A stretch of 64,000 bases of DNA. Origin: Ceratotherium simum simum (lineage: Eukaryota > Chordata > Mammalia > Perissodactyla > Rhinocerotidae). Below are positions 33,158 through 44,583 of this stretch, piece by piece. Every line of letters starts with the position of its first letter. The first letter of the stretch is position 1. The position numbers and the translations under genes were made by a program. The DNA lies in the NCBI RefSeq assembly GCF_000283155.1, contig NW_004454180.1:23956111-24020110 (forward strand), read 5' to 3'. The notes beneath the pieces are model-generated. The model searched no databases, was not told the DNA's origin, and worked only from the letters and a program-made list of their open reading frames with translations.

Positions 33158-33345
33158 GAGCTCAAGCTTTAGAGTCAGATGGACCTGGATGTATAACATA
33201 TATTCAGTTTTTATCACTATTTGGTTGATTTTGGGCAAGGTACATGATATCTTTGAGCCTTAATTTCCTTCTCTATTGAGTAGAGATACAAATAGTCATA
33301 TTGTAGTATTTTTAAGGGAATTGAATACATATATATTCTCTGTTT
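33158..33345 (+). repeat. MIR SINE
   Basis: 'gagctcaagctttagagtcagatggacctgg', then 'gattttgggcaaggtacatgatatctttgagccttaatttccttctctattgag' follow the MIR order. The 3' end is degraded. Confidence 0.88.
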
Positions 33346-33789
33346 AGTCTTGAGGTTAAAGGCGTTAGCCAATCTGTTCTTCCCGTGGTAGCCCCCATAG
33401 ACACACCTGAGTTTTCTCTTCCCTTCTCGGGAGGCCATTCATAGCATTTCTGCCCTTGGAGTTACCCTTTGCTAATATGATCAACACTGAGCACTGACTG
33501 TATGCCAGTAAAAGAGACAAAACCCTTTTCCCCAGGGAACTGACAGTCTAGTAGACCCTTTATTCTCTCTTTCTCTTTCTTGCTTACATCTTCATTCCAC
33601 TTATCCTCCAAACTTCCTCAAGGGTTTCCCCTTCTGTGAAAATTTTTCTGAGAATTTCTACCAAGAACAGTCTGTGTGTCCTTTGAAATTCTGTGGCATT
33701 GTCCTGCCTTTGCTGCTTAGATGGCTTTTTATCTTTTGCTTCCCTGTCCTGTAGGGTTTTTTGCACATGTTCTTCCAAATTGCAAGTTT

Positions 33790-33936
33790 CTGGAGGATAA
33801 AAGATCTAGAATATAAGCTTCAGAAGGGCAGCATGATCGAGGGTGTTTTATTCACTGTGTATCCCCAGTAACTATAGTGGGCAAATGGCAGCTTATCTAT
33901 AAATATTTTGCATGAATGAATGAATGAATGAATGAA
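33790..33936 (+). repeat. L2 LINE 3' end with expanded TGAA tail
   Basis: 'aatataagcttcagaagggcagcatgatcgagggtgttttattcactgtgtatccccag' leads to 'aaatattttgcatgaatg'. The terminal TGAA unit, normally present about two or three times at L2 ends, is repeated six times (33913-33936), a microsatellite grown from the L2 tail. Confidence 0.9.
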
Positions 33937-33971
33937 CATCTTTATATCTCTCACATTACTTTGTTGTGTTG

Positions 33972-34135
33972 TATATGAAGAATTGGATTTGCACTCAAAA
34001 GTCCTAGATTTAAAACCAAGCTCAAAAGTTTACTTTTCCTCTCTGAGACTCAGCTTCCTAATATATAAGATGGAAATAACAATTTTGCTTTACTTATATT
34101 ACAGTTACTATTGAAGATCAAATAATTGTGATGGA
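33972..34135 (+). repeat. MIR SINE, partial
   Basis: 'agaattggatttgcactcaaaagtcctagatttaaaacc' and 'tctctgagactcagcttcctaatatataagatggaaataac' carry the MIR core. Confidence 0.82.
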
Positions 34136-34225
34136 TATGGAAAAGAATTCCTTTGTGCACTGCTAAATGAGTAAAAGATGTTACAACTAAGCCCGTAATG
34201 ATTACTGTTGAATGAACGAATGCAT

Positions 34226-34617
34226 GCGTTATAGACTGAATGTTTGTGTCCCCCTGCAAATTCATATGTTGAGGCACTAACCCCCAAAGAGATGGTATTT
34301 GGAGATGGGGCCTCTGGGAGGTCATTGAAGTTAGATGAGGTCATGAAAGTGGAGCCTTCCAGATGGGATTGGGCTCTTATAAGAAGAGACATGAGAGGGA
34401 CAGAGCTCCCGCTGCCCCAATCCACCTCGTGTGGGGCACAAAGAAGTCACGTGAGCACACAGTGAGAGGGTAGCACGAGAGAAAAGGGCTCAGAATGAAT
34501 CTACCTTGCTGGCACCTTGATCTTAGACTTCCCAGCCTCCAGAACTGTGATAAATTTCTGTTGTTTAAGCCACCCAGTCTATAGTATTTTGTTATGGCAG
34601 CCTGAGCTAAAACAGCG
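34226..34617 (+). repeat. MLT1A-like MaLR LTR, full length, sense
   Basis: Runs from 'gttatagactgaatgtttgtgtccccctgc' through 'aattcatatgttgaggcactaacccc', 'ggagatggggcctctgggaggtcattgaag', 'cttataagaagagacatgagagg' to 'ccttgatcttagacttcccagcctccagaactgtgataaatttctgttgtttaagccacccagtc' (in parts) and 'tatggcagcctgagctaaaacag'. All LTR blocks are present in order. It is a solo LTR with no internal sequence. Frames on both strands within it are non-coding. Confidence 0.93.
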
Positions 34618-34859
34618 TGTATACGTAAATGAATGAGTGAGAAGGAAAAAATATGATTCCATGAAGTCTGAGCAACTTAAGGGATTCAATCAAGAGGTAA
34701 ATAAAGGCACTTGAGTGGGGACAGAGGCTTCAGTCATTCCAGAGAATTAATTGATGCTTAAAGGCACTGTGCTATAACTTTGCTGAGTATATTTCCAGAG
34801 ATCAGCTTTACTCCTAAGTCAAGGACACAATGGAAAGAAATCAACTGTGTATTAAGAGA

Positions 34860-35020
34860 CTGAGATCTCAGTGGGGGTCTGTGGGCAAGTCACTTTAACT
34901 CTCCGATCTTCTACTGCCTTATCTATGAAATGAAGATTAGAATACCCAACATATCCATCTCCTGGCATTATTGTGATGATCAAAGAAATTTATGTGTTGA
35001 TAAATGGCGTATAAATTATT
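34860..35020 (+). repeat. MIR SINE
   Basis: 'gtctgtgggcaagtcactttaactctccgatcttc' and 'ccttatctatgaaatgaagattagaatacccaac' then 'ctcctggcattattgtgatgatcaaag' give the MIR core in order. Confidence 0.85.
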
Positions 35021-35159
35021 AATTGCCGACAAAATGGGAGATACCATCAGTAGTAGCATGCCATAAAAGGCTCATGGCTTGTGCCACATCCATTGCTTCT
35101 CAAAATTAACTTTCTTACCCAAGATGTACTTATGATCCAGAAACTCCTAGCATCCTGGA

Positions 35160-35300
35160 ATTTATTGAGAGTATTAACTTTTTAATCCACAACAATCCTA
35201 TGAGCCATGTTTTACAGGGAAGAAACTATGCTATAGAGGTAAAGTGAATTGTCCACAGCTTGCCGATGGCACAACTAGGTTCCCAATACATGTTCAATAA
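35160..35300 (-). repeat. MIR SINE, antisense, worn
   Basis: 'acaatcctatgagccatgttttacagggaagaaactatgctatagaggtaaagtgaattgtccacagc' is a diverged reverse-complemented MIR core. Confidence 0.8.
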
Positions 35301-36776
35301 TTCCAGATATGAAACTCTTTCCATTAAAGCACAAAGATCTGAGCTCTTTTGTTTTCAAATATAATAATTTTTATTTTTAATGAGGCTTATTTTCCCTTAT
35401 TATTACATTCAATCCAGAAAAGGTAATATCTGAGACTTTATGAAATTTTCTATTTCCTTATTTAGGTTTTGGTAAATGTGCAATATTCTTATTGGCAACT
35501 TATTTTCAAGGTGCAATTTAACTATGGGTCCTTAGAGATCAGATTGGCAGGGCACTTAGGTTACTGATATTTAATTTTTTTTTAATCTTTTTTCAAAGAT
35601 TTTTAAATGGCCTGTTACTATAAAAATGTTTTGTGCCTGTAAATAAAAAAGATGTGTGATCCTGCATATTTTAAAATTTTGAGTGCTGGCATAAAATAAG
35701 AGAACTGAGGTTCATGTTCCATATCTGCAGATATGACTTATTAAGCAAATAATAAGATGGGTAGAGAGGTCTAAATTATATTTAAATCTCTGGAGAAAGG
35801 ATGGTGATGAGGTGTAGAATCTTAAAATAGGCTTTTGAATATAGCCTGTAACTAAGCACATGGTAGAAGTGAAGAAGAAATTGCTTCACTAAGCACCATT
35901 ATTCTGAAGAATAGTAAGAACAGCAAGCAAAGACATTGATGACCTCAGAGAAACATGAATAACACATTATGGCTCAGATTATATTGACAGCCTAGCCTGA
36001 CTCCCAGGAATTTAGAGCAAATTTGGTATTTAGAAGCCAGATGGGTTTCTTTAAGACCCCTTCTATTTTTTAAAGATCTTGTTAAGTCAGCCTTGGAGGA
36101 AGAACAGAAGATATTCTTTTTCTGGAGTGAAATAAATTTTTCTCCCTCTAAATCTTATTCAATGACAGTTCCATAAGAGAAGACTAAGCCCAGGAGTTTG
36201 AGTGTAGTGTGGAAAGGGACCTGATTCCATCCTCAGGAGTATTCCTACTCTCTGAGCTAAGGTTTCTGCCTAGGAAGCCCCCAAGGGGCTGAGGTCATGA
36301 TACATTTTCAGGACCACAAGGAGCCCAGCTGAGAAGTTTTGCTCTAAGCATGAGATCATGGCCTCTTACTGTGATTGCCATGGTGCCACCCTAGAACATG
36401 GATTTAAATAATCACGCTAAACAGGCAAATAAAAGCCAGGATCTCAGTATTCCTTTGACCAAATGAAACATTTGGCAACCATTGACGTTTTCCAAGCATT
36501 GTTCTCTCCTGCTGATCACAAATATATAAAGAATATGATATATGCCAGCTGCTCTGACAATCAAAATCACGGAGAAAACTCAGGCTGTCCCTGTGGTACC
36601 AAGTCAGTAGGTGTCAGTCGCTTAAAGATGGGATAAATGAAGGCAACAGGGCGCTGGTTCTGCCACAGTGAAGACTTCCAGGGGCTTTGAATGGATCAGA
36701 CCGATGCATCCTTTTGTACAGAACACACCTCTCTGATGCGCTGTTTGGGACATGGCAGGAGCCACAGAAGAACCTC
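35300..36776. other. Unique non-coding sequence
   Basis: No repeat family or coding signature recognised. Confidence 0.5.
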
Positions 36777-36790
36777 TTTGGCTAGATTTT

Positions 36791-37038
36791 TTTTTTTTTT
36801 TTAATGAGGAACACTAGCCCTGAGTTAACATCCGATGCCAATCCTCCTCTTTTTGCTGAGGAAGATTGGCCCTGGGCTAACATCTGTGCCCATCTTCCTC
36901 TACTTTATATGGGACACCCCCACAGCACGGCTTGGCAAGCGGCGCATCTGTGAGCGCCTGGGATCTGAACCAGCGAACCCCAGGCCCCTGAAGAGGAGCA
37001 TGGCGCACTTAACTGCTGCACTACCAAGCCAGCCCCTT
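36791..37038 (-). mobile_element. ERE SINE, antisense, with TSD
   Basis: Poly-T at left, two reversed tail modules ('ccctgagttaacatccgatgcc', 'ccctgggctaacatctgtgcc'), the 'tcttcctctactttatatggg' body, a reversed B box near 'gggatctgaacc', and the head 'ccaagccagcccc' at right. Target duplication tttggctagatttt (36777-36790) / tttggttagatttt (37039-37052), 13 of 14 identical. Frame 36835-37047 reads through this SINE and is not a gene. Confidence 0.95.
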
Positions 37039-37244
37039 TTTGGTTAGATTTTATCTTTGGGGTGTTGTGAAGATCTGTATCAGAACATTATCTGCATGTA
37101 TGTGTACGTGTGTGCGCATATGGACAACTGAGTCAGAGCTCTTTCCTGTACGTGTGAACAACTGAATGTTGCTGTGTTTAATTTGTGAGCTGCAGCCAAT
37201 ATGTTCCTTTTCATCAGAATCAAAGTTTGTCATCACCATCACCA

Positions 37245-37430
37245 TCGCCAACAATTACTGAGCCCTTTACATGGAGATAAAGGTAGGTGTTATTAGCCCC
37301 ATTTTATAGGTGAGGAAACTATGGTTTAGGGAGGTTAAATAAGTTTTAAAGTTCATGTAGCCAAATTTTGGCAAAGTCAATTTTCAGAATCAGGGTCTGT
37401 GGCTCCAAAGGCGCCATGTTTTACCATCAC
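37245..37430 (-). repeat. MIR SINE, antisense
   Basis: 'caattactgagccctttacatgg', 'attagccccattttataggtgaggaaactatggtttagggaggttaaataag' and 'cagaatcagggtctgtggctcc' are the reversed MIR blocks. Confidence 0.9.
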
Positions 37431-37754
37431 AGCACGTTACATCCAATCCATCCCCACCCCTACCCGCTGCAAGACTTAAAATCGGAGAATTAATAGAGTT
37501 TTGTCGTTTAGTAACCGATATCTTGAATCGAACCATCTTAGACTTTTAGAAGATGTATTTTTTAAAATATTATAAAAATATAAATATATTTTAGGTCATA
37601 AAAATATGTTGTATATACTGTTAAAGGTAATAAGGACCCAACCACAATATATCTAATGTAAATCATTGCCCTTTTTACCACACAACTCTTAAATATGCAC
37701 TTTTGGATGGCTGCTGCCCACCCCCACCCCCCCATTCACAGTCGCCTCTTTTGA

Positions 37755-37890
37755 GGTCATTCATATATTCATTCAACAAGTATTTTGGGAAGCATCTGCT
37801 TTGTACCAGGCACTGCTCTATGGGCTGGAGATTCAAAACAAATACAAGTCTCATCAGAGTACAGGATAAAAATGTGATTATTAAAAATTG
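37755..37890 (-). repeat. L2 LINE 3' end, antisense
   Basis: 'ttcatatattcattcaacaagtattttgggaagcatctgctttgtaccaggcactgctctatgggctggagattc' is the reversed L2 terminus. A second worn piece with 'gcagggcattatgctaggttctg' near 38010 may continue it. Confidence 0.8.
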
Positions 37891-38109
37891 ATCTTGAATA
37901 AGTGGTTGGTTTATTTTTTTATTTATAAGAGTCTAGAAAAGCCAACAGTTTTCTGTCTCCCTGTCTCACTCTAAACTACACCCACAATTGCTGTGCATGT
38001 CCCACAAGCAGGGCATTATGCTAGGTTCTGTGGACCTATCAGAGAGAACACGTCTGGCCCTCAAGTAGCAAAAGCAAGCATGTTGTGATTCAAAGAATTT
38101 GGATATTTT

Positions 38110-39465
38110 TTTAAGACTCTTTCTAGGACTCATTCTGCATAATATATCCATTAATGCCTTAGCAAATCACTATTTAATATGTGTGTTTTCCAGGTGTAAG
38201 TTTTCTATGGTGTAAGTCTTCAGGGATCAGTCATTTCCACTTGCAGTGCCTGCCTAGCAAGATCTGATGCAAAAACCATTCCTCCAACATGCCAATTGGC
38301 AAAGGCACAGGGTTAGGTTTTGTTCAGGCAAACAGCTTAGCCCTCTAAGGGTTAATTAGGATGCGAGCCCCTTTCAGGGCCTGGAATTGTTTACTTCAAT
38401 CGTTTTCATGCAAACTGCCATGTTTCACTGGGGTACTAATTGTGCCTGATGGACCCATTATTTTGTAATCAGAGCAGTTCCTTGGCTAGCTCTCCCGGGG
38501 TTAATTAAATGGATGAGGTAGTGCCCCGGATATTACTAGCAGACAGGACCACTTGAATTTCTCACCAACCGTATTGGACAAAGTCCTGTTACTATGAGCA
38601 ATCGGATTTCTCAGCACCAGTGGTGCCGTTCACAGTCGGAGTTTATCAGGTCACTGTACCAAGACAAGCCTCTCTGATCCATCAATGCAGTCCTGCCTGG
38701 CTTGGCCCCGTTTCTGCTCACAGAGGACTTGTGCCAGTGGACTCTGGAATCCCCACCTGTCATAGGCAGCCCTGTTTGCTGCAGAAGATGATTCCTGCCC
38801 CGGGTTAAATGTGTACACTTCATTGAAATGGTGCCTTCAAGCAGAAGGCACTTAAAGGTTAGGAAATCGGCCATCTACCTTGAAACACACTGTACTAAAC
38901 ACAGCAAGAGACCACAATGATTGGTAAGATGATTAGACATTTCTCTGATGTTGTTCTGCCACTGCTGCTGCTGATGTGGCTGGCCTTGTAATCTGCCACT
39001 ACTTTCTGCCTCGTTTCGTTATTTTTCCCCTACTGAATTTCTAGCTCAAGACTCTTTGTGTAAAATGATCGCACATTATTTTTGTCTTATGTTATTTTTT
39101 CTATTTTGCAACAAGCCCACTGGGATTTAATAACCAGGAGAGAGTATTGTGTCTTGAGGTGTGAGTGCAGAGAACAGTAAATTCTAGAGCTCAAATATCT
39201 AAGCCCTTCTGCATTTGGGACCATTGCAGAAAGCAGCAAATGAGGAAGGAGCGATTTTTTTACATGAGGCTTTGTACTCAAACCCACAATATCAAATAGA
39301 AGTGAAACATTTCTGTTGCATGTAGAAATGTCTGAACTATAATCATACGTGACTTAGGAAAATGGTCTTGGAGAAGTAGAAATCATTTTTTATGGAGTTA
39401 GCTCTTGCATAGAGTCTTCATATCAGAAGGACTGTGGTTATTTGAGGGTAGAAAATGTAACATGA
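38110..39465. other. Repeat-free block with clustered TAAT motifs
   Basis: No interspersed repeat recognised. In 38340-38510 there are several homeodomain-type cores: gggttaattagg, tactaattgtg, tttgtaatcag, ggggttaattaaatgg. GC content is higher than the flanks. This is consistent with a conserved regulatory element, but conservation cannot be judged from one genome. No promoter or exon is called. Frames at 38611-38874 (minus) and 38620-38808 have no family signature. Confidence 0.45.
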
Positions 39466-39471
39466 TGAAAA

Positions 39472-39680
39472 GTGCACATGATGGAGTATGCAGACCTAAA
39501 TTCAATTCTTATTTCTTCCTTGTATGGGTTGTGTGATTTGGGGCAATTCACTTTACTTCTCTGAGTCTCAATTTCCTTATCTTTAAAAGGGGGATAATAA
39601 TACTGACCTACTTTCTGCCACAGAATTTTGTAAAAGTCAAACATACATATATTACATGGTTCAATGAATATCATGTGAAT
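39472..39680 (+). repeat. MIR SINE
   Basis: 'tggggcaattcactttacttctctgagtctcaatttccttatctttaaaagggggataataatac' (in parts) is a well-preserved MIR core, in sense orientation. Confidence 0.92.
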
Positions 39681-40039
39681 GAAAGACTCACTGGATTAAC
39701 CAAAAAAATGTTCCAGAAAAATGTTCCAGAGGTCTTAAGCATTTACAATCATATGTAAGGCTTAAAAACAAAAGAATTTGTAGTGATGGATGACATTTTA
39801 TTACATTCTTCCATTTCTGCATACACAAACAAAAAAGTATGAATTGTTACTAGCTATGTTCTGCAACTTCTGGATTGTTCCAGAAACTAACCTGATACTG
39901 AGGTCTTTTTGCTTTGGTTCTGTGATTTCCTTCTTCCAGAGCAAGAAAAAGGTCAGAGTAAAGTTGTTACATCCTTCTGAAGCAGGGTAGAATTTTGCAG
40001 TGCAGGATAAGGAGTAAACATGGTACTAAAATATCTTTG

Positions 40040-40290
40040 GTATGTGAAATATCTAGAATAGGCAAATCTATAGAGACAGAAAGAAGATTAGTGGTTGCCT
40101 ATGGCTGTGGGTGAGGGGAGGCAGAAGGAGAATGACTGCTAATAAGTCCAGAATTTTGGGGGGAATTGATGAAAACGTGGTTATGGTTGCACAACACTAT
40201 GAATACCCTGAAAACCATTGAATTGTACATTTTAAATAGGCAGATTGTATTATATGTAAATTTTTTCTCAATAAAGTGATTCATAAAAAG
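40040..40290 (+). repeat. L1M 3' end, sense
   Basis: 'gaataggcaaatctatagagacagaaagaagattagtggttgcctatggctg', 'gaatgactgctaataag', 'gtggttatggttgcacaacactatgaat', 'accattgaattgtacattttaaat' and 'ttttctcaataaag' are the 3' untranslated end of an old L1 in order. Confidence 0.9.
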
Positions 40291-41655
40291 GACCTTTAGA
40301 AATTTTATATATATATAATGTTTTATATAAATATTAGGGCACACAGTGCTAGAACTAGATAGATATTGATGGATATATGGCTCTGAAATGGAAAATAGTG
40401 ATTTCTTAGTGAAATGTTCTAATAGGAAAAGAGGAAGAGAGCAGAAGTTAGTCACCAATCCTGTGGCAATGTAGAGTAGTGCTTCCGAAGCTGAAGCTAC
40501 TTCCTTATTTCGCTTCTCTTTTCCAATCTTGGGTTCTTTTTTCCATCTGTTTCTGTGATGTTTAAATATCTGGTCTCTATCAAGCCTGTCCTTCTGGTAA
40601 GTTCAGACAAAGCATTGATCCTAAAGACTTTCTGGCAGTGAGACAGACTACCTTTCATACCCGAACCATCCCATTTACTCCCACTGCTTAAGGAATCTAT
40701 ATAATATACTAATAATGATATGTATAATAATAATATGATATATATTATTATATTAGTATATATTGATAAAATTATTATATATGTACATTTGTTACATACC
40801 TAAGAAAAAATATAAATTTTTAATATAGATTAGATTAAATTGAAACTAGCCAAATTTTTAATGTTTTAGAAATTTCAGTGTCTGTATCCCATCATCAGCT
40901 AATCTCAGCTAATCTATTATATTCATAAGAGTAAATTTTCTATGATATTTATGAGTAGATTGAATACTTTAAGGTTTCTTAGTAAATTTGGAATTTTGAG
41001 TTTTTTTTTTCCTAATTAGACTGTTACTGTGATTACTTTATAAATTGGCTGAAAGTTTATACTAGGAGTTAGAGGAAAGTCAATTCTGCAATTTTCTTGT
41101 AGTTCATTTGCACCTGTATAATTTGCATTTTTGCTTTATCTTCAAACTGTGCTTTGCTTGCAGCGAATTTTTTAAAGCTGTTTGCCTACTTTGTGACATT
41201 TGTTTAGCTTAAGCTCTGTAACAGAAACTATAAATTTACTTAAGCAACTGCAGTACATTCAAAAACAAGGAGTGAATTAAGTCACCACTTTTATACCTAC
41301 ATATGGTAGCACCTCCTCTCTTGCCTAAAAATACCTTGGGTACCTTTTGCAATATAGACCATATATGGATGACAATGAGTATGTTATATATCCATACAGA
41401 TTAAAGATTTTCTTAATTAGAAAAAATATATATATAAGTTCTGTGTTCTTTTGAGCATGGCAGTGATTACATTTCACCCCCACACCCCCACCAGTAGGGA
41501 GAGCATCCCGTTTTGGAGTCTACTGGAATAGATTTTAGTGATGATGGCATCAGATATTTTGACCCATTAAGCCTTTTACTATCAACTAGCCACTGGAGTT
41601 ATTCATTAACAAAGCATAAGCAGCTAAGAGGGATGACTTTCCAATTGGCACAGCC
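40290..41655. other. AT-rich sequence; otherwise unique
   Basis: Contains (AT)n-like runs at 40306-40330, 40680-40790 and 41427-41440, and a 10-bp direct repeat cagctaatct twice at 40897-40916. No gene seen. Confidence 0.55.
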
Positions 41656-41786
41656 ACTTCTTGAGAACTCACTAAACGTCAGGCATTGTGTTTGTCTCTA
41701 GAGATATAAAAATGATCAAATCATGTGTTTTGTTTCAAAGTAGCTCAAAGTTTAGTAGGGGAACCAATATATAAAAAGAGTGATGG
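41655..41786 (-). repeat. L2 LINE, antisense (left part)
   Basis: 'gagaactcactaaacgtcaggcattgtgtttgtctctagagatataaaaatgatc' and 'caaagtagctcaaagtttagtagggg' match the reversed L2 3' end (CTCATGGAGCTTACAGTCTAGTGGGGG). It is interrupted by an ERE and resumes at 42102. Confidence 0.85.
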
Positions 41787-42087
41787 GGCCGGCCCCATGG
41801 CCTGGCAGTTAAGTGCGCGCGCTCTGTTACTGGCAGTCTGGGTTCAGATCCGGGCACGTACCAACGTGCCACTTGTCCGGCCATGCTGAGGCAGCGTCCC
41901 ACATACAGCAACTAGAAGGATGTGCAACTATGACATACAACTATCTACTGGGGCTTTGGGGAGAAAAAGGGGAAAAAAAGGAGGAGGATTGGCAATAGAT
42001 GTTAGCTCAGGGCTGGTCTTCCTCAGCAACAAGAGGAGGATTGGCATGGATGTTAGCTCAGGGCTGATCTTCCTCACACACACACAA
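41787..42087 (+). mobile_element. ERE SINE, composite subtype, with perfect 14-bp TSD
   Basis: Head ggccggccccatggcctggc, A-box-like 'tggcctggcagttaagtg', B box ggttcagatcc (41841-41851), body 'cagcaactagaaggatgtgc', 'actatctactggggctttgg', two tail modules and a (CA)n-A end. Target duplication aaaaagagtgatgg is perfect at 41773-41786 and 42088-42101. It is inserted into an antisense L2. Perfect duplication and retained CpGs mark a young copy. Confidence 0.97.
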
Positions 42088-42101
42088 AAAAAGAGTGATG
42101 G

Positions 42102-42250
42102 CACAGTGCGATATGTGCTATGATGTAACAATGCACAGGAGTAAAGAGGACAATAGGGAAGGTGGCGATGATTCAGCTGATTTTTGAAGAATAGGAGTTA
42201 ACTACACTGTAAGAGAAGGGTAGCCTAGGCAGAGAGAAGATCCTATTTGA
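42102..42250 (-). repeat. L2 LINE, antisense (right part)
   Basis: 'gatatgtgctatgatgtaacaatgcacagg' and 'gattcagctgatttttgaagaataggagttaac' then 'gtagcctaggcagagagaag' continue the reversed L2 beyond the ERE. Confidence 0.8.
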
Positions 42251-42462
42251 TTTTCACCACAACCTGTGAAGTAACAGGCTTAAACAGCGGTTAGTAAGCA
42301 GAAGAGCTGGTATTCACATCCGCGTCTTCTTGATCCTCCTCCACGCTGCCTTGTAAAATGCATAAAGAAGAGTGATCTCTTCTTTACTTGGACAGTTCTT
42401 TTAAGATGCTTTAGTGACTGGCAAGCATTGTATACAAGGCTCATTTAAACGATATAGACTAG

Positions 42463-42835
42463 AATTTCCCAAAGTGTATCTCGCAGAACACCAGTCCCTG
42501 AAAACGTTTGGTGGCAAATGGTTCCATGGTTAAATAAACTTCATAAAGGGTGACAGGCCAGCCCTGGTGGCCTAGTGGTTAAGTTCGGCATACTCTGCTT
42601 CAGCAGCCCAGATTTGGTTCCCAGGCTTGGACCTACACCACTTGTCTGTCAGTGACCATGCTGTGATGGCAGCTCACATACAAAAAGAGAAAGACTTGCA
42701 GCAGATGTTAGCTTATGGTGAATCTTTCTCAGCAAAAAAAAAAAAAAACAAACGAGGCTAAATACTCTGTTTCTCTCTGTAGATTTACAATACACATTAA
42801 CATAAATAGAGTTCTGAGAAGTGCCGCAGTTAAAA
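42463..42835. repeat. Probable old hAT-like repeat, split by an ERE
   Basis: 'gaatttcccaaagtgtatctcgcagaacaccag' and 'ggttccatggttaaataaacttc' on the left, with 'aatagagttctgagaagtgccgcag' on the right, resemble a medium-reiterated hAT element. The ERE at 42555-42749 lies between the two parts. Family not assigned. Confidence 0.42.
42555..42749 (+). mobile_element. ERE SINE (older, shortened)
   Basis: Head 'aggccagccctggtggcctagtggttaagttc', worn B box 'gatttggttccc', 'gctgtgatggcagctcacata' body, one tail module 'gcagatgttagcttatggtgaatctttctcagc', and a 16-base A-run. It shares the gtgatggcagctcaca feature with the copy at 12224, marking an older ERE branch. No clear target duplication. 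Confidence 0.93.
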
Positions 42836-43159
42836 AAAACAAACAAACTTTGCTTAACTTAGTGGTTCTGAAATGAGTTAGGCATGGAATATATTTCAGC
42901 ACAAATAAATTGGAATACCTTGGAAAAAATTAGTGCAGCCAATATCTTGGACAGACAAGGACAAATTGGTTTAAGTTACTGTGAATTTTTTGGTAATGGA
43001 TTCTCAGTTATCCCACTCATTAGGGTAATAGCTGCAACTTCAAAATGAGAATAATGAACATTATATCATCATGTAGATTTTTATTTTATTTCGTAGTCAT
43101 GTCAAAGATACCATGACACTTCATTGTAAAAGAAATGCCGTCACCTAAGCTTCTCTCTA

Positions 43160-43500
43160 TATAGCTCAGGATTCTTTGGAGTTGCAAGCGGCAAAAATAC
43201 GACTCAAATAAGATTAAGCCATAGGCCCTGGTTCTTCTTCTCCGTACACCAATAGAATATCTGGTGGCAGCACCAAGGTCATTCTTAGAGCTGCAGATCT
43301 CCAAGTGCATTTTCCTTGATAGCTCCTGCCATGGGCTGAGTGGCTCGAGCTAATCACCGTGCTAGGAGTGGAGTCAAGTCTGGGTCACGTGCAAATCACT
43401 GGGGCATCCCCAGAATGTTGGGAGGGGCAGGGGGGAGGCAATCAGATGAACCACATGAACTCGGCGTATTTATTAAAAAATGTGGGAGGGTGATTTTCCC
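43160..43500. repeat. Possible old interspersed repeat, unclassified
   Basis: 'tcaggattctttggagttgcaagcggcaaaaatacgactcaaataagattaagcc' and 'gagtcaagtctgggtcacgtgcaaatcactggggcatcc' plus 'cagatgaaccacatg' resemble a repeat I have seen in mammalian genomes, but I cannot name its family with certainty. Confidence 0.42.
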
Positions 43501-43649
43501 ATAGGAAGAGTGCTGAGACAGGATACAAACATATACTCTTAACATTTGCCATATACCCACTCTGAAACCAATACAGGTTCTGACCACATAGTCTAAGCAA
43601 GACTTACTCTTACTTTTTATAAATAAAATTACATCCATAGGCTTCAAGT

Positions 43650-44465
43650 AGGACTAAAGAAAGCTATTTAAATTTTTAGGAGAAACAGAATTTTGAGTAT
43701 ATATCTTTTTAAAAAAATAATTGAATTTAAGTAACATAGCAGATGGTTAACAAAGGAGAATTGCCTTAATTTTTTTCTGTCATGAAAACCTAACAAACTC
43801 AAAAGCAAGCCTACTTTTTTATGCAAGTCCATGATATAGATGAAAAATTATGAGAAAATATATTGAAGCCCTAACATTCCAATAGAGAGTCCAGTTCAAT
43901 GTGGAAGCCACAAAAGGACTTCACAATTTACTAATGTTGGGCCTTATTCTTCTGCTTTCATAAATTCTTATGCTTTATGCACATAGTCTTGCTGCAAACG
44001 CCCTTATACCCAACAGAGATGCAATATTGAGTGTGGCAGAAGTGGGCAGTGACTACAATGGCCTGGCCGTCCAGAGTCCATGGCTGGAACTAATTCATCC
44101 CCCACGTTGGGGAGTGTGAGGGTGGGGGAGTCCCACCCCCACATCACACTTATGCACAGCTCTATGACGTCAACAAGTCCACATGCAGGAGTTTGTTTCT
44201 GCCAGCTGGCCTTCAACCTGTTTCCTCTCTACAGAGAGTGCTGGGTCAGTGAGAGAAAGTGGGCTAAGATTCCCCTGTATAAGGGGTGTCTGTAATGAGT
44301 ACATGCACATTTTTGAGTAGTAGCATTGGCTAGTGAAGGAGACGAAGTTTCCACCAAACGAGCAGATGGGTCAGACATTGCCCATAGCTCCAAAAGTCCA
44401 GATATCTGTGAGAGATTTTGTCCATAGAGGGCCTTCGGACACATCTCGTGAACACTCTCAGCCTG
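43650..44465. other. Unique non-coding sequence
   Basis: No recognised repeat. Opposite-strand frames at 44004-44295 are shadows of each other. A short GC-rich inverted repeat (gggtggg/cccaccc) lies at 44120-44140. Confidence 0.5.
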
Positions 44466-44467
44466 GT

Positions 44468-44583
44468 GTACTGGAAAGAGTCTTTTGAGTGTGATCAGCC
44501 TTGGCTTGAATCACATGATTTTATGACCCCAGATAAGTAACTCTGAGATTCATTTTTCTCATCTCTACAATGGAGACTAAGAC
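44468..44583 (+). repeat. MIR SINE, partial
   Basis: 'ggaaagagtcttttgagtgtgatcagccttggcttgaatc' and 'gataagtaactctgagattcatttttctcatctctacaatgg' carry the MIR order. Confidence 0.78.

Noticed and set aside
36835..37047. Frame with 'PILLFLLRKIGPGLTSVPIF'-type translation, recurring at 41928-42131, 48492-48731 and elsewhere
   Set aside because: The recurrence looks like a protein family but is simply the ERE tail modules read in one frame.
40680..40800. AT-rich tract as a possible matrix-attachment or replication feature
   Set aside because: Only base composition supports it; no defined motif set can be shown.
44100..44145. GC-rich inverted repeat (gggtggg/cccaccc)
   Set aside because: Stem of about 7 bp, within chance expectation for a G/C-rich patch.
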